A DNA stretch of 64,000 nt from Pseudogemmobacter lacusdianii (GCF_030848395.1 NZ_JAVDBT010000002.1:62001-126000), one strand, 5' to 3'; shown: positions 42,920 to 53,386, numbered from the stretch's first letter. A program made the numbers and translations. The notes: generated by a model from the sequence alone, not told the origin.

Positions 42920-43984
42920 TCACACCCGGCCGCGGTCGGCGACCAGCCGCCCGACAAGCTGAGCGGTGTAGTCGACGATGGGAACGACCCGGCCATAATT
43001 CAACCGCGTCGGCCCAATCACGCCGACCGCACCGATGATCTTGCGGTCAGCGTTCATATAGGGAGAAACCACCAGAGAGGAACCCGAAAGTGAAAAGAGT
43101 TTGTTTTCTGACCCAATGAAAATGCGCACCCCGTCGCCCTCTTCCGCCAAGTTCAGGAATTCGGCGATGTCGCGCTTGCGTTCTAGGTCGTCAAAGAGGC
43201 TGCGGATGCGGTCCACATCGGTGTCAGGCTGATCGAGAAGGTTCGACCGTCCGCGCACAATCAGCCGCTCTTGGCTTTGCCCGGCGTTCTCCCAAACCGC
43301 GAGACCGCTTTCCACCAACTCCCGTGCCAATGAGTCAATCTCTTGGCGGCGGCTTAGGATTTCCGCCCCCATGACGGCGCGCAGCTCACTCATGCTGCGA
43401 CCCTCGGCCAGAGCATTCAGGAAATTCGCCGCTTCGCGCATCGAGGATGGGGTTTGCCCCGGTGGCGGGCGGAAAAGCCGGTTTTCCACCTGCCCATCGG
43501 CAAAGACCAGCACCACCAGCGCCCGATCCGGCGCAAGGCTGACAAATTCGATATGCCGGATTGCCGCTTCTGCCTTGGGTGCCATTACAATGCTGGCGCC
43601 ACGGGTGATCCCCGACAAAGCCGTGCCAATGTGATCCAGAAGCGAGGCAACATCGCCCTCGTTCTGGCCCATGGTCGCATCAATCCGCTCGCGGTCCGTG
43701 GCTGCCGGGCTTGCCATCTCAACGAACCCATCCACGAACAGCCGCAACCCCGCCTGCGTCGGCACCCTGCCCGCCGAAACATGCGGAGAGCCCAACAGCC
43801 CCAGATACTCCAGATCCTGCATCACATTGCGGATCGTCGCCGCCGAGACCTGTTCTTGCATCGCGCGCGTCAGCGTGCGCGAGCCCACCGGCTCACCCGT
43901 CTCCAGATAACTCTCAACCACCCGCCGAAACACTTCGCGCGAGCGGTCGGTCATCTCACTCATAAGGCTGTTCGCTTTGTCCAT
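42920..43984 (-). CDS. hrcA: Heat-inducible transcription repressor HrcA
   Basis: 354 residues from the ATG at 43984 (MDKANSLMSEMTDRSREVFRRVVESY). Winged-helix N-terminus (AATIRNVMQDLEYLGLLGSPHVSAGRVPTQAGLRLFVD), GAF-like middle and the C-terminal IGSENKLFSLSGSSLVVSPY ... IGAVGVIGPTRLNYGRVVPIV are all conserved. HrcA represses chaperone genes through the CIRCE operator; I see no CIRCE copy in the window. The family start context fits M-D-K, but MSEMTDRS (ATGs at 43963 and 43954) is an alternative, since a promoter lies immediately upstream (43991-44019). Confidence 0.94.
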   Translation of the reverse strand: MDKANSLMSEMTDRSREVFRRVVESYLETGEPVGSRTLTRAMQEQVSAATIRNVMQDLEYLGLLGSPHVSAGRVPTQAGLRLFVDGFVEMASPAATDRERIDATMGQNEGDVASLLDHIGTALSGITRGASIVMAPKAEAAIRHIEFVSLAPDRALVVLVFADGQVENRLFRPPPGQTPSSMREAANFLNALAEGRSMSELRAVMGAEILSRRQEIDSLARELVESGLAVWENAGQSQERLIVRGRSNLLDQPDTDVDRIRSLFDDLERKRDIAEFLNLAEEGDGVRIFIGSENKLFSLSGSSLVVSPYMNADRKIIGAVGVIGPTRLNYGRVVPIVDYTAQLVGRLVADRGRV

Positions 43985-43990
43985 ATCATT

Positions 43991-44019
43991 TATAAAAGCT
44001 GCGCAGCGGCAATCGTCAA
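43991..44019 (-). promoter_or_regulatory. Promoter abutting hrcA start
   Basis: On the minus strand TTGACG (44019-44014), 17 bases, TTTATA (43996-43991). The predicted transcript start falls within a few bases of the ATG at 43984, so the hrcA-grpE mRNA would be leaderless or start translation at an inner ATG. A weaker heat-shock-like pair (CTTGGC-N14-CCCCGATT) lies just upstream. Confidence 0.5.
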
Positions 44020-44080
44020 TCGGGGTTGCAGGACGGGCGGCCAAGGGCCTATCTGACCCAGACAACCGAAAGGACAAAAC

Positions 44081-44797
44081 ATGCGACCCTCGGGCCGGTC
44101 TCTTGACCAAATGCGCAGCATTTCCATCGAAACCGGCGTGACGCGCTATGCGGAGGGCTCTTGCCTGATCCGCGTCGGCAACACCCACGTGCTTTGCACC
44201 GCCAGCGTTGAAGATAAGCCGCCACCGTTCCTGCGCAACTCCGGCCAAGGCTGGGTTACGGCCGAATATGGCATGCTGCCCCGCGCCACCCATACCCGTG
44301 GCCGCCGCGAAGCAGCTTCCGGCAAGCAGTCGGGAAGAACGCAGGAAATTCAACGTCTTATTGGCCGCTCGCTGCGGGCAGTTGTCGACCGCCAAGCTTT
44401 GGGTGAGCGTCAGATCACCGTCGATTGTGACGTGATCCAAGCCGACGGCGGCACCCGCTGCGCCGCGATCACCGGCGGTTGGGTGGCTTTGCGGCTGGCG
44501 ATGAACCATCTGATGGCCAAGGGCATCGTCACCTCGGACCCGATGATGGACCACGTTGCAGCCATTTCTTGCGGCATCTACGCCGGGCAAAACGTGCTCG
44601 ACCTCGATTATGACGAAGATTCCGCCGCCGGCACCGATGGCAATTTCGTGATCACGGGTCGCGGCAAGCTGGTGGAAGTCCAAGCTTCCGCCGAAGGCGC
44701 GCCTTTCGCCTTTGACGACCTCTCTGCCCTGCTCGCCTTGGCCGCCAAAGGCACGGCCGAGCTTGTTGCAGCGCAAAAAGCGGCTGTCGAGAAATGA
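44081..44797 (+). CDS. rph: Ribonuclease PH
   Basis: 238 residues. RNase PH core: [33 protein letters not shown], the phosphate-binding [17 protein letters not shown] and [18 protein letters not shown]. It trims tRNA 3' ends by phosphorolysis. AAAGGA precedes the ATG. Overlaps rdgB by four bases (ATGA). Divergent from hrcA. Confidence 0.97.
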   Translation: MRPSGRSLDQMRSISIETGVTRYAEGSCLIRVGNTHVLCTASVEDKPPPFLRNSGQGWVTAEYGMLPRATHTRGRREAASGKQSGRTQEIQRLIGRSLRAVVDRQALGERQITVDCDVIQADGGTRCAAITGGWVALRLAMNHLMAKGIVTSDPMMDHVAAISCGIYAGQNVLDLDYDEDSAAGTDGNFVITGRGKLVEVQASAEGAPFAFDDLSALLALAAKGTAELVAAQKAAVEK

Positions 44798-45405
44798 GCC
44801 GGCGCTTCACAGGCGACAAACTGGTCATCGCCAGCCACAACCGCGGCAAGCTGGAAGAGTTCTCCGCTCTTCTGGCCCCGCTGAACGTCACCTGTGTCTC
44901 CGCAGCAGACCTCGGGCTCCCTGAGCCCGAGGAAACCGAAGATAGCTTCATCGGCAATGCGCGGATCAAAGCCAAAGCCGCCGCTCTGGCCTCGGGCCTG
45001 CCCGCTTTGGCCGACGATTCCGGTCTGACGATTGACGCTTTGGACGGCGCTCCGGGCGTTTACACCGCCGATTGGGCCTATACGCCGAACGGTCGTGACT
45101 TCGGCATGGCAATGGAAAACACTTGGGCCAAGCTTGAAGAGGCCAACGCGCCTCTGCCCCGCCTTGCCCAGTTCCGCTGCACCTTGTTGCTCTACTGGCC
45201 TGATGGACATGAAGAAATCTTCGAAGGCGTCGCACCGGGCGAGTTGATTTGGCCCCGCCGCGGCGCTGAGGGCCATGGCTATGACCCAATGTTCCAGCCC
45301 GAAGGCCTCTCGCAAACCTTTGCCGAGCTTTCCCATGATGAAAAGAACGCGATCAGCCACCGCGGCAAAGCTGTGGACGCGATGCTGAAGGCATGTTTCA
45401 CGTGA
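44794..45405 (+). CDS. rdgB: dITP/XTP pyrophosphatase RdgB (Ham1 family)
   Basis: 203 residues. Family motifs [10 protein letters not shown] (substrate/triphosphate binding), [23 protein letters not shown] and [22 protein letters not shown]. It removes non-canonical purine nucleoside triphosphates. The last codons (AAG-GCA-TGT-TTC-ACG-TGA) coincide with a parS-like site and overlap the hemW start by 13 bases, so rph-rdgB-hemW form one coupled operon. Confidence 0.96.
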   Translation: MSRRFTGDKLVIASHNRGKLEEFSALLAPLNVTCVSAADLGLPEPEETEDSFIGNARIKAKAAALASGLPALADDSGLTIDALDGAPGVYTADWAYTPNGRDFGMAMENTWAKLEEANAPLPRLAQFRCTLLLYWPDGHEEIFEGVAPGELIWPRRGAEGHGYDPMFQPEGLSQTFAELSHDEKNAISHRGKAVDAMLKACFT

Positions 45406-46559
45406 AACTACAGGATTGGCAGCAAGGCGGCTTCGGCGTCTATGTGCATTGGCCCTTTTGCAAAGCCAAATGCCCCTATTGCGACTTCAACAGCCATGTG
45501 CGCCAATCCGTCGACCAATCGGCTTGGGCGGAGGCTTTCCTCAGTGAAATCGACCGAACTGCCGCTGAGACAGGCCCCCGCGCTGTCCAATCGGTGTTTT
45601 TCGGTGGTGGAACGCCATCTTTGATGGACCCCGCTCTTGTCGGCGCGATCCTCGACCGCATCGCCAGCCGCTGGTCAATGGCCAACGATGCTGAGATCAC
45701 GCTCGAAGCCAACCCCACCTCCGTCGAGGCTGAGCGGTTCTTGGGCTACCGCGATGCAGGCGTGAACCGACTTTCGCTTGGAATCCAAGCACTTAACGAC
45801 GAAGATCTGCGCCGTTTGGGTCGCCAACATTCCTCAACCGAGGCTTTGGCGGCGCTTTCCCTGGCCCGCGAAACCTTCGCCCGCGTCTCTTGCGACCTGA
45901 TTTACGCCCGCCAAGATCAAACCCTAGACGGCTGGAAAGCCGAGCTTCGCCAGCTTCTGGCCCTTGGCCCCGATCATATGTCGCTCTATCAGCTAACAAT
46001 CGAAGACGGCACCGCCTTCAAGCGCCTCTTCGATGAAGGCAAACTCCGCGGCCTTCCCGACGAAGACCTTGCGGCTGAGATGTATGAGGTCACCGAAGAT
46101 CTCTGCCGCGAGGCCGGTCTTTTGGCCTATGAAGTCTCAAATTACGCCAAACCGGGCTCAGAATCGCGCCATAACCTGATCTATTGGCGCATGGGCGACT
46201 ATGCTGGCATCGGTCCGGGCGCCCATGGCCGCCTAACTTTGCCCAATGGCCGCTTCGGCACCTCAACCCTCCGCGCGCCCGAGGCTTGGCTCGGCGCCGC
46301 CCAAAATGGCAATGGAGAGCTTGAGCGTGAAGTTCTCACCGACGAAGACCGCGCGGTCGAATATCTAATGATGTCGATGCGCCTCTCGGAAGGCAGCGAC
46401 ATGACCCGTTTTGCCGCTTTGCGTGGCATGCCTCTGCCCGAGACCCGCGTTAACGCATTGATAAACGATGGTTTTCTAACAAAAAGTGGCGATCAATTGA
46501 TCGCCACCCCTGCCGGTCGTTTGGTTCTAAACCGCTTGTTGCTCGAGCTTTGCGCCTAG
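45393..46559 (+). CDS. hemW: Heme chaperone HemW (radical SAM)
   Basis: 388 residues. Radical SAM cysteines C23-x3-C27-x2-C30 (CKAKCPYCDF) and the HemW-type HNLIYWRMGDYAGIGPGAHG. The C-x3-C-x2-C-x-F arrangement and shorter N-terminus separate HemW from coproporphyrinogen dehydrogenase HemN. Its first five residues, M-F-H-V-K, are encoded by the parS site at 45394-45409. The stop overlaps the parB stop of the convergent strand (CTAG). Confidence 0.92.
   Translation: MFHVKLQDWQQGGFGVYVHWPFCKAKCPYCDFNSHVRQSVDQSAWAEAFLSEIDRTAAETGPRAVQSVFFGGGTPSLMDPALVGAILDRIASRWSMANDAEITLEANPTSVEAERFLGYRDAGVNRLSLGIQALNDEDLRRLGRQHSSTEALAALSLARETFARVSCDLIYARQDQTLDGWKAELRQLLALGPDHMSLYQLTIEDGTAFKRLFDEGKLRGLPDEDLAAEMYEVTEDLCREAGLLAYEVSNYAKPGSESRHNLIYWRMGDYAGIGPGAHGRLTLPNGRFGTSTLRAPEAWLGAAQNGNGELEREVLTDEDRAVEYLMMSMRLSEGSDMTRFAALRGMPLPETRVNALINDGFLTKSGDQLIATPAGRLVLNRLLLELCA
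45394..45409. other. parS-like centromere site 1 (15 of 16 bases)
   Basis: TGTTTCACGTGAAACT differs from the widely conserved ParB site TGTTTCACGTGAAACA only in the last base. It lies inside the rdgB-hemW overlap, about 8.1 kb from the putative origin and about 1.2 kb from parB. Confidence 0.85.
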
Positions 46560-47446
46560 CCCATCTCTGCCGGAACCGTCGACAAAGCTTGGCAAAGCCG
46601 GTCCAAATCATCCAATGATTTGAACCGGACCATCAACGCACCCGCCTGCCCACCGGCAATATCGATCTGCACTTCCATACCCAGATGCGCCGAAAGGTCC
46701 GCCTCAAGCGCCCGCGTGTCAGAATCCTTCGCCGCACCGCGGCCTGAGCTGGCCTTTCCGGGCTTCCCACCACCAGATTCACGCACCAAACGCTCGGTTT
46801 CGCGCACCGAAAGCCCCTGAGCGACGATTTTCCGCGCCATGGCCTCGGGATCAGGGGTGCCAATCAACGCCCGCGCATGGCCCGCCGAGATATTCCCCTC
46901 GCGCACAAAGCTCTGAACTTCCGTCGGAAGCGTCAAAAGACGCAGCAAATTGGCGATATGGCTGCGACTTTTAGACAAAGCCTCGGCAATTTTTTCCTGA
47001 GTATGGCCAAAACGGTCCATCAACTGGCGCAGGCCAAGCGCCTCTTCGATCGCATTCAGATCTTCGCGCTGAATGTTCTCAATGATAGCGATTTCAAGGA
47101 CTTCGGTGTCATCCAGCTCACGGATGACAACCGGCACGTCATGTGCTTGCGCCATCTGCGCCGCGCGCCAGCGCCGCTCACCCGCGACGATTTCGTAATA
47201 ATCGCCCACCGGCCGGACGATCAGCGGCTGAATAACGCCCTTTTGCCGAATCGAATCAGCCAAAGCCTTCAAGGCTTCGGGCTCAAAATCCTTACGCGGC
47301 TGCAACGGGTTAGCGCGCAGCTTCTCCACCGCCAGCCGCGTATCCGGACGGCGCGGCGCAGCTTCGGTAGCAGGGCCAAGGTTAACATCTGACATCAGCG
47401 CCGACAGACCGCGCCCCAGACCTTTTCTTTCAGGCTTCTTTTCCAT
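46556..47446 (-). CDS. parB: Chromosome-partitioning protein ParB
   Basis: 296 residues from the ATG at 47446 (MEKKPERKGLGRGLSALMSD). The ParB/Spo0J box region has NPLQPRKDF, VIQPLIVRP and the CTP-binding GERRWRAA, then the HTH (HTQEKIAEALSKSRSHIANLLRLLTLP) that reads parS, and a C-terminal dimerisation domain. It loads on the parS sites in this window and works with ParA to segregate the origin. Four bases after parA, same strand. Confidence 0.97.
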   Translation of the reverse strand: MEKKPERKGLGRGLSALMSDVNLGPATEAAPRRPDTRLAVEKLRANPLQPRKDFEPEALKALADSIRQKGVIQPLIVRPVGDYYEIVAGERRWRAAQMAQAHDVPVVIRELDDTEVLEIAIIENIQREDLNAIEEALGLRQLMDRFGHTQEKIAEALSKSRSHIANLLRLLTLPTEVQSFVREGNISAGHARALIGTPDPEAMARKIVAQGLSVRETERLVRESGGGKPGKASSGRGAAKDSDTRALEADLSAHLGMEVQIDIAGGQAGALMVRFKSLDDLDRLCQALSTVPAEMG

Positions 47447-47450
47447 CGCC

Positions 47451-48251
47451 CTACCCTTTGAATCGCGCCGAAATCTCTGCCGCAAGGTTCCGATAGGCCT
47501 CGGCGCCCTTGGATGCGCTGTCGTAAGCCAGCACCGGAAGCGCATGCGACGGCGCTTCACTGACCCGAACATTGCGCGGAATCACGGTTTTGAAGACCAA
47601 ATCCCCAAGATTCTCGCGCGCATCATACTCAACCTGCTGGGCCAGGTTGTTGCGGCCGTCATACATGGTCAGCACAACACCTTCGATCCGGAGATCCGGA
47701 TTGGCCGATCTGCGCACGTCGCGGATCGTCAAAAGCAGCTGGCTCAGCCCTTCCAGCGCAAAAAATTCGCTCTGCAGCGGCACCAAAACCGAATGCGAAG
47801 CGACCAAAGCATTCACCGTCAGCAGACTCAGCGACGGCGGGCAGTCAATCAACACGACATCAAAGGCATAGCCGTCGATTTCAGGCTGGCGCAGCGCATC
47901 ATGCAGCAAAAAGCTGCGCTTTTCATTGGCGACAAGGTCAATATCGGCCGAAGCAAGATCGGAATTTGCTGGAGAAATCCACAAGTTAGCAATCGGTGTC
48001 GGACGGATCACATCACTGATACGCGCATCTGACAGCAAAAGATCGTAGCTCGTCGTTGCGCGATCTTTTGGCCCAATGCCAAGGCCGGTTGAGGCATTTC
48101 CCTGCGGATCAAGATCGACCAGCAGCACGCGATAGCCCTGCTCAACCAACGCCGCAGCAAGGTTAATGGCCGTCGTGGTCTTGCCCACTCCGCCCTTTTG
48201 GTTGGCGATGGCGATCACATGGCCAGGCGGCTTCGGCGCTTTGTCAGACAC
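47451..48251 (-). CDS. parA: Chromosome-partitioning ATPase ParA (Soj)
   Basis: 266 residues. Deviant Walker A KGGVGKTT at 19-26, Walker A' [10 protein letters not shown], Walker [16 protein letters not shown]. No N-terminal HTH, so the chromosomal Soj type. Overlaps rsmG by eight bases and precedes parB by four; part of the mnmE-mnmG-rsmG-parA-parB run. Confidence 0.97.
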   Translation of the reverse strand: MSDKAPKPPGHVIAIANQKGGVGKTTTAINLAAALVEQGYRVLLVDLDPQGNASTGLGIGPKDRATTSYDLLLSDARISDVIRPTPIANLWISPANSDLASADIDLVANEKRSFLLHDALRQPEIDGYAFDVVLIDCPPSLSLLTVNALVASHSVLVPLQSEFFALEGLSQLLLTIRDVRRSANPDLRIEGVVLTMYDGRNNLAQQVEYDARENLGDLVFKTVIPRNVRVSEAPSHALPVLAYDSASKGAEAYRNLAAEISARFKG

Positions 48252-48852
48252 GGCGCAAATTCCTTAGAACAAGCAGGGCTGAGCCCTTATGACCCGGATT
48301 TTCCGGTGCCTCCAGATCGAACTGCCAGCCTAAGCGGGCCGCGTCGATTTCCTCCGAGAATCTTTCGCCTTTTGGGAAAAGGCACTGGCCCTCAGGCGCA
48401 AGATGTGGCGCCGCAAGGCCGCAAAGCGCGTCCAAAGACGCTAAAGCCCTTGCAGAAATCGTATCAGCACCAAGGGCTTGCAGCGTTTCGATCCGTTCGC
48501 TGTGCACCTGCAAAGAAAGCCCCATCTGCCGGGCCGCCTCGCGCAAGAAAGTGGCCTTCCGCAGGTCCGATTCGACCAAGACCACCTGCGTTTCGGCGCC
48601 GCGATCCTGCAGCCAAACCGCGACCACCAACCCCGGAAACCCACCGCCCGAGCCAAAATCAGCCCAAACTTTGCCTGGCTTGGCATGCAAGCAAAGAAAG
48701 GCAGAATCTTCGATATGCCGCGTCCAAAGTTCCGGCAACGTCGATTTCGCTACCAGATTTATGCGCGGATTCCATTTTTCCACTAGGGATTGAAAGAGCC
48801 GGAGCTTCTCCAGCGCAGCCGGGCTTAGCTCAAGCCGATCCAGAACTGACAT
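48244..48852 (-). CDS. rsmG: 16S rRNA (guanine-527-N7)-methyltransferase RsmG
   Basis: 202 residues from the ATG at 48852 (TGATG overlap with mnmG stop). RsmG/GidB features: [27 protein letters not shown], the SAM motif [33 protein letters not shown] and [15 protein letters not shown]. Methylates G527 in the 530 loop of 16S rRNA. Lies between mnmG and parA as in most bacteria. Confidence 0.96.
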   Translation of the reverse strand: MSVLDRLELSPAALEKLRLFQSLVEKWNPRINLVAKSTLPELWTRHIEDSAFLCLHAKPGKVWADFGSGGGFPGLVVAVWLQDRGAETQVVLVESDLRKATFLREAARQMGLSLQVHSERIETLQALGADTISARALASLDALCGLAAPHLAPEGQCLFPKGERFSEEIDAARLGWQFDLEAPENPGHKGSALLVLRNLRRV

Positions 48853-50723
48853 CAACCCGCCTTCCGCCCGCGATCCTTGCGCAAATTGGCCAAAAGCAAG
48901 GTGATCGCTGCAGGCGTCATCCCTTCAATTTGCATCGCTTGATGGATATTTTCAGGCTTAAAGCGCTGCAATTTCCCCTTCAGCTCACTGGAAAGCCCCG
49001 AAAGTGCGGCATAATCAAAGCTTTCCGGGATCACCATCGCCTCTGAGCGGCGAATATCATCGGCATCTGCGCTCTGCCGGCTGGCATATTGCGCGTAAAG
49101 CGATTCAATTTCGGCCTGACGGCGGATCTCAGGCGCGACCGTGAAGCTGGGATCGAGCACGGAATCGAGAAATTCCGGCTCATATTCTGGCATGGCCATC
49201 AGCTCAAAAGCCGATCGACGCCCACCATCCTGGCTGACCATGAACCCAGAATCCCGCAGATCTTTCGGCGAATATCGGAAGGATTTTAGCGATTCGATTG
49301 CCGTGTGCAGCGCCTCGGCCTTAGCCTCAAACGCCCGCCGCCGCGGTTCACGCACACAGCCAAACTCAACGCCAAGCGGCGTCAGACGCTGATCGGCGTT
49401 ATCCGCGCGCAAAGAAAGCCGGAATTCCGCGCGCGAGGTGAACATCCGATAAGGCTCAGTCACCCCACGGCGGGTCAAATCGTCGATCATCACGCCAATA
49501 TAGCTGTTTGCCCGCGACAACCGCAGTTCCTCACAGCCCTGCGCCTGCGCTGCTGCGTTCAACCCAGCGACCAGGCCTTGAGCTGCAGCCTCCTCATATC
49601 CTGTGGTTCCGTTGATCTGACCCGCAAGATATAGGCCGGGCATGGCCTTAGATTCCAAAGTGATCCGCAAATCGCGCGGGTCTAGATAATCATATTCGAT
49701 GGCATAACCCGGCTGGGTGATCACAGCATTCTCAAGCCCGACCATCGTGCGGACGTAAGTTTCCTGCACATCTGCAGGCAACGAGGTTGAAATGCCATTC
49801 GGATAGACCGTGTGATCATCCAGGCCCTCAGGCTCAAGAAAGACCTGGTGGCTCGATTTATCGGCAAATCGCACCACTTTATCTTCGATCGAAGGGCAAT
49901 AGCGCGGACCGACCCCGTCAATGAACCCGCCATACATCGCGGATTTCGACAAGTTGTCGCGAATAACCTGATGGGTTGCTTCGCTGGTATGCGTGATCCC
50001 ACAGGCGATCTGCTGGGCAATCGGGGCTTTGTTCATAAAAGACAAAAGCACAGGATTTTCATCAGCTTGCTGCATTTCAAGCCGCGCCCAATCAATCGTC
50101 CGGCCGTCCAGCCGAGGCGGCGTGCCTGTCTTCAGCCGCCCCGTGCGCAGCCCCAAAGCCTTGATTTGTTCGGCCAATTTCACTGAAGCATTGTCCCCAA
50201 CGCGCCCACCCGAGCTGCGCTGATCGCCAATGTGCAAAACCCCGTTCAGGAAAGTGCCGGTGGTCAAAATCACCGCATGTGATTTCAGCTCGGACCCATC
50301 GCCCAGCGTAACGCCCTGCGCTTTCGCGTCACCAATGATCAGTTCAGCCACTTCACCTTCGACAATGGTGAGCCGTTCTTCCTGCACAAGCAGCTCTTGC
50401 ACAGCCAAACGATAGAGTTTGCGGTCCGCTTGCGTGCGCGGCCCCTGCACTGCGGGGCCTTTCCGGCGGTTCAACAGACGAAACTGAATCCCGCCCGCAT
50501 CACCCGCACGGCCCATAATGCCGTCCATCGCGTCGATTTCGCGGACCAGATGGCCCTTACCAAGCCCACCAATGGCCGGATTGCACGACATAACGCCGAT
50601 TTTTGCCGCACTCATCGTCACAAGCGCTGTCGTCGCCCCCGCGCGCGCAGCTGCAGCCGCTGCTTCAGCGCCTGCATGGCCTCCGCCAACAACGATTACG
50701 TCGTAGTGTTTCACGTGAAACAT
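48852..50723 (-). CDS. mnmG: tRNA U34 carboxymethylaminomethyl-modification protein MnmG (GidA)
   Basis: 623 residues from the ATG at 50723; the GTG at 50729 overlapping the mnmE stop is an alternative. FAD-binding [53 protein letters not shown] and the C-terminal [20 protein letters not shown] are present. With MnmE it installs the cmnm5 group at U34 of several tRNAs. The first codons (M-F-H-V-K-H) are formed by a perfect parS site. Confidence 0.97.
   Translation of the reverse strand: MFHVKHYDVIVVGGGHAGAEAAAAAARAGATTALVTMSAAKIGVMSCNPAIGGLGKGHLVREIDAMDGIMGRAGDAGGIQFRLLNRRKGPAVQGPRTQADRKLYRLAVQELLVQEERLTIVEGEVAELIIGDAKAQGVTLGDGSELKSHAVILTTGTFLNGVLHIGDQRSSGGRVGDNASVKLAEQIKALGLRTGRLKTGTPPRLDGRTIDWARLEMQQADENPVLLSFMNKAPIAQQIACGITHTSEATHQVIRDNLSKSAMYGGFIDGVGPRYCPSIEDKVVRFADKSSHQVFLEPEGLDDHTVYPNGISTSLPADVQETYVRTMVGLENAVITQPGYAIEYDYLDPRDLRITLESKAMPGLYLAGQINGTTGYEEAAAQGLVAGLNAAAQAQGCEELRLSRANSYIGVMIDDLTRRGVTEPYRMFTSRAEFRLSLRADNADQRLTPLGVEFGCVREPRRRAFEAKAEALHTAIESLKSFRYSPKDLRDSGFMVSQDGGRRSAFELMAMPEYEPEFLDSVLDPSFTVAPEIRRQAEIESLYAQYASRQSADADDIRRSEAMVIPESFDYAALSGLSSELKGKLQRFKPENIHQAMQIEGMTPAAITLLLANLRKDRGRKAG
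50707..50722. other. parS centromere site 2 (perfect 16 of 16)
   Basis: TGTTTCACGTGAAACA, a perfect 16-base palindrome and exact match to the bacterial ParB consensus. It covers codons 1-6 of mnmG on the minus strand and is 2.8 kb from the putative origin. Confidence 0.95.
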
Positions 50724-50725
50724 CC

Positions 50726-52012
50726 TCACTTGCCAATGCAGAAGCTGGAGAAAATCTCGTCCAGCAGATCCTCGACATCAACGCGACCAATCAAGGAATC
50801 CAGCGCATGAATCGCTTGCCGCAAATGCTCTGCCGCAAGCTCAACTCGGTCTGAGCCAGCCCATACTTCACCTTGCGCCGTTTCCAAAGCCCGAATCGCA
50901 CGGCTTACAGCTTCAAGATGTCGTGCGCGGTTGATCGTCGCTGCCGAGGCCATGCGATTTTCCAGCGCAACGCCCATCGCATCAACAAGTTCTGCAACAC
51001 CTTGGCCAGTTTTGCCCGAGACAGCCAAACCCTCGCCCGTTGTGAGATCCGCTTTCCCGCGGACGATCAGATCGCCAGGCTTCGGCGCAACCAGCGGCAC
51101 TTCCGCCCCGTCCAGCAAAAATACCCGCAAATCCGCAGCTGTGGCACGGTCAACTGTCCGGCCAATGCCAATCTGCTCAATCTCATCTTCCGTTTCGCGC
51201 AAACCTGCCGTGTCGAGCACTGTCACCGGCAAACCACGGATCGACATCCGCACTTCGATAATATCGCGCGTTGTGCCCGCGACAGTCGACGTAATAGCGG
51301 CATCTCGCCCCGCTAACGCATTCAAAAGCGTGGATTTTCCTGCATTTGGTCGCCCAACAAGCGCCACTTCAAAGCCATCGCGCAACCGCTCGGCCGCGCC
51401 AAAGCCTTGAACTTCCTGTTTCAGCTGCAAAAGCACCGCTGTCGTCAGTTCCATCACTTCAGGAACAACGTCAACTGGCACATCTTCTTCGACAAAATCG
51501 ATCGTGGCTTCAATCAAAGCTGCCGCGCGGACCAATTGCACGCGCCAAGCATCCGCAATTTCCCGCAAGCGACCTTGCATCAAGCCCATCGCATGGCGCC
51601 GCTGCGCTTCGGTCTCGGAATCGATCAGATCAGCCAAACCTTCGACTTGCGCGAGGTCCAACTGGCCATTCTCCAAGGCGCGGCGGGTGAATTCCCCCGC
51701 CTCAGCCGTGCGCAAACCGGGCTGTTCACTCAGGGCAGAAAGCACGGCGGAAAGCACCGCTTGGCTGCCATGCAAATGAAATTCGACCGATTCCTCTCCG
51801 GTAAAGCTCGCCCCATGGGCAAAGCTCAACACAAGAGGTTGATCGATGACCTCTCCCGCCCACTCGATATTGCGCACCGAGGCCCGGCGCACGGCCGGAA
51901 CATCGCCGCACAAGGCCCGACAAGCTTCAAAAGCGCGCGGGCCCGAGACCCGGACAACCGAGACGCCCGCCCTGCCGCGGGCCGAAGCCAGCGCGTAGAT
52001 CGTGTCCCGCAT
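50726..52012 (-). CDS. mnmE: tRNA modification GTPase MnmE (TrmE)
   Basis: 428 residues. N-terminal folate-binding domain ([24 protein letters not shown]), helical domain, inserted Ras-like G domain ([43 protein letters not shown]) and C-terminal CIGK with the catalytic Cys. The G4 motif, normally N-K-x-D, reads G-K-A-D (VRGKADL). Fourteen bases after rho on the same strand and coupled to mnmG. Confidence 0.96.
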   Translation of the reverse strand: MRDTIYALASARGRAGVSVVRVSGPRAFEACRALCGDVPAVRRASVRNIEWAGEVIDQPLVLSFAHGASFTGEESVEFHLHGSQAVLSAVLSALSEQPGLRTAEAGEFTRRALENGQLDLAQVEGLADLIDSETEAQRRHAMGLMQGRLREIADAWRVQLVRAAALIEATIDFVEEDVPVDVVPEVMELTTAVLLQLKQEVQGFGAAERLRDGFEVALVGRPNAGKSTLLNALAGRDAAITSTVAGTTRDIIEVRMSIRGLPVTVLDTAGLRETEDEIEQIGIGRTVDRATAADLRVFLLDGAEVPLVAPKPGDLIVRGKADLTTGEGLAVSGKTGQGVAELVDAMGVALENRMASAATINRARHLEAVSRAIRALETAQGEVWAGSDRVELAAEHLRQAIHALDSLIGRVDVEDLLDEIFSSFCIGK

Positions 52013-52025
52013 TGCCCAGCTCCGA

Positions 52026-53294
52026 TCAGGTGTTCATGGAATCGAAGAATTCCGAGTTCGATTTCGTCTGTTTCAGCTTCGAAATCAGGAATTCGATCGC
52101 ATCCGTCGTGCCCATCGGGTTCAAAATCCGCCGCAGCACATAAGTTTTCTGCAAATCGGTCTTATCGACCAGCAGATCCTCTTTCCGCGTGCCGGATTTC
52201 AGGATGTCCATCGCCGGGAAGACGCGCTTATCGGCGACTTTACGGTCCAGAACGATCTCGGAGTTGCCGGTGCCTTTGAATTCCTCAAAGATCACCTCGT
52301 CCATCCGGCTACCGGTATCGATCAGCGCGGTCGCAATAATCGTCAGCGAACCGCCCTCTTCGATGTTCCGCGCCGCACCGAAGAAGCGTTTCGGCCGCTG
52401 CAGCGCGTTTGCATCCACACCACCGGTCAAAACCTTGCCCGAGGACGGCACAACCGTGTTGAAGGCCCGGCCCAGACGGGTGATCGAGTCGAGCAAAATC
52501 ACCACATCGCGCTTATGTTCGACCAGGCGTTTTGCCTTTTCGATCACCATTTCGGCCACAGCAACGTGCCGCGTTGCCGGCTCGTCAAAGGTCGAGGACA
52601 CCACCTCGCCGCGCACCGAGCGCTGCATATCGGTAACCTCTTCGGGCCGTTCGTCGATCAAGAGCACGATCAGGTAGCATTCGGGGTGATTTGTCGCCAC
52701 CGAACGCGCAATATTCTGCAAAAGCACGGTTTTACCCGTGCGCGGCGGCGCCACGATCAGCGCGCGCTGGCCTTTCCCGATCGGCGCGACCAGATCGATG
52801 ATCCGCGCGGAGCGGTCTTTGATCGTCGGATCTTCAACTTCCATCTTCAGCCGCTCTTCAGGGTAAAGCGGCGTCAGGTTGTCGAAGTGAACCTTGTGCT
52901 TGGCGCGCTCAGGATCATCAAAATTGATCTTCGTCGCCTTCACGAGGCTGAAATAGCGCTCATTTTCCGACGGGGCCTTGATCACCCCTTCGATGGAATC
53001 CCCGGTCCGCAGCGAAAACTGCCGGATCATGTCGGGGCCCACATAAATATCGTCCGGACCGGGCAAATAGTTGGCCGAGGGGCTGCGCAGGAAGCCAAAA
53101 CCGTCCTGAACCACCTCAAGAACGCCGTCGCCGCCGATCTCAAAGCCCTCTTCGGCATGTTCCTTGAGGATCTGGAACATCATCTCGCCCTTCCGCATGG
53201 AGGGCGCATTCTCGATCTCCCATTCCTCGGCCATAGCCAGCAGATCTGCCGGTGTTTTTGCCTTGAGGTCCGAGAGGTTCAAGCGTTCGGTCAT
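52026..53294 (-). CDS. rho: Transcription termination factor Rho
   Basis: 422 residues. N-terminal helix bundle and cold-shock-like RNA-binding domain ([31 protein letters not shown]), then the hexameric ATPase with P-loop [37 protein letters not shown] and the Q/R-loop segment [11 protein letters not shown]. Hexameric RNA helicase that ends transcription. The promoter at 53387-53415 gives it a leader of about 85 bases. Leftward gene nearest to the putative origin. Confidence 0.97.
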   Translation of the reverse strand: MTERLNLSDLKAKTPADLLAMAEEWEIENAPSMRKGEMMFQILKEHAEEGFEIGGDGVLEVVQDGFGFLRSPSANYLPGPDDIYVGPDMIRQFSLRTGDSIEGVIKAPSENERYFSLVKATKINFDDPERAKHKVHFDNLTPLYPEERLKMEVEDPTIKDRSARIIDLVAPIGKGQRALIVAPPRTGKTVLLQNIARSVATNHPECYLIVLLIDERPEEVTDMQRSVRGEVVSSTFDEPATRHVAVAEMVIEKAKRLVEHKRDVVILLDSITRLGRAFNTVVPSSGKVLTGGVDANALQRPKRFFGAARNIEEGGSLTIIATALIDTGSRMDEVIFEEFKGTGNSEIVLDRKVADKRVFPAMDILKSGTRKEDLLVDKTDLQKTYVLRRILNPMGTTDAIEFLISKLKQTKSNSEFFDSMNT

Positions 53295-53386
53295 CGTTTA
53301 TCCTTGGACACAAGCCACCCCTCGGGGCAACCGGTCTATGGTCTGTAAAAGGGAGATGCGGTGAGCCGGACGGCCCTGCAGAGCCC

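Noticed and set aside
43985-44080. CIRCE operator upstream of hrcA
   Set aside because: No TTAGCACTC-N9-GAGTGCTAA inverted repeat is present in the hrcA-rph gap or elsewhere in the window.
44186-44191. CACGTG core in rph as a fourth parS
   Set aside because: The flanking bases do not extend the palindrome (no TTT/AAA arms), so it lacks the 16-base parS form.
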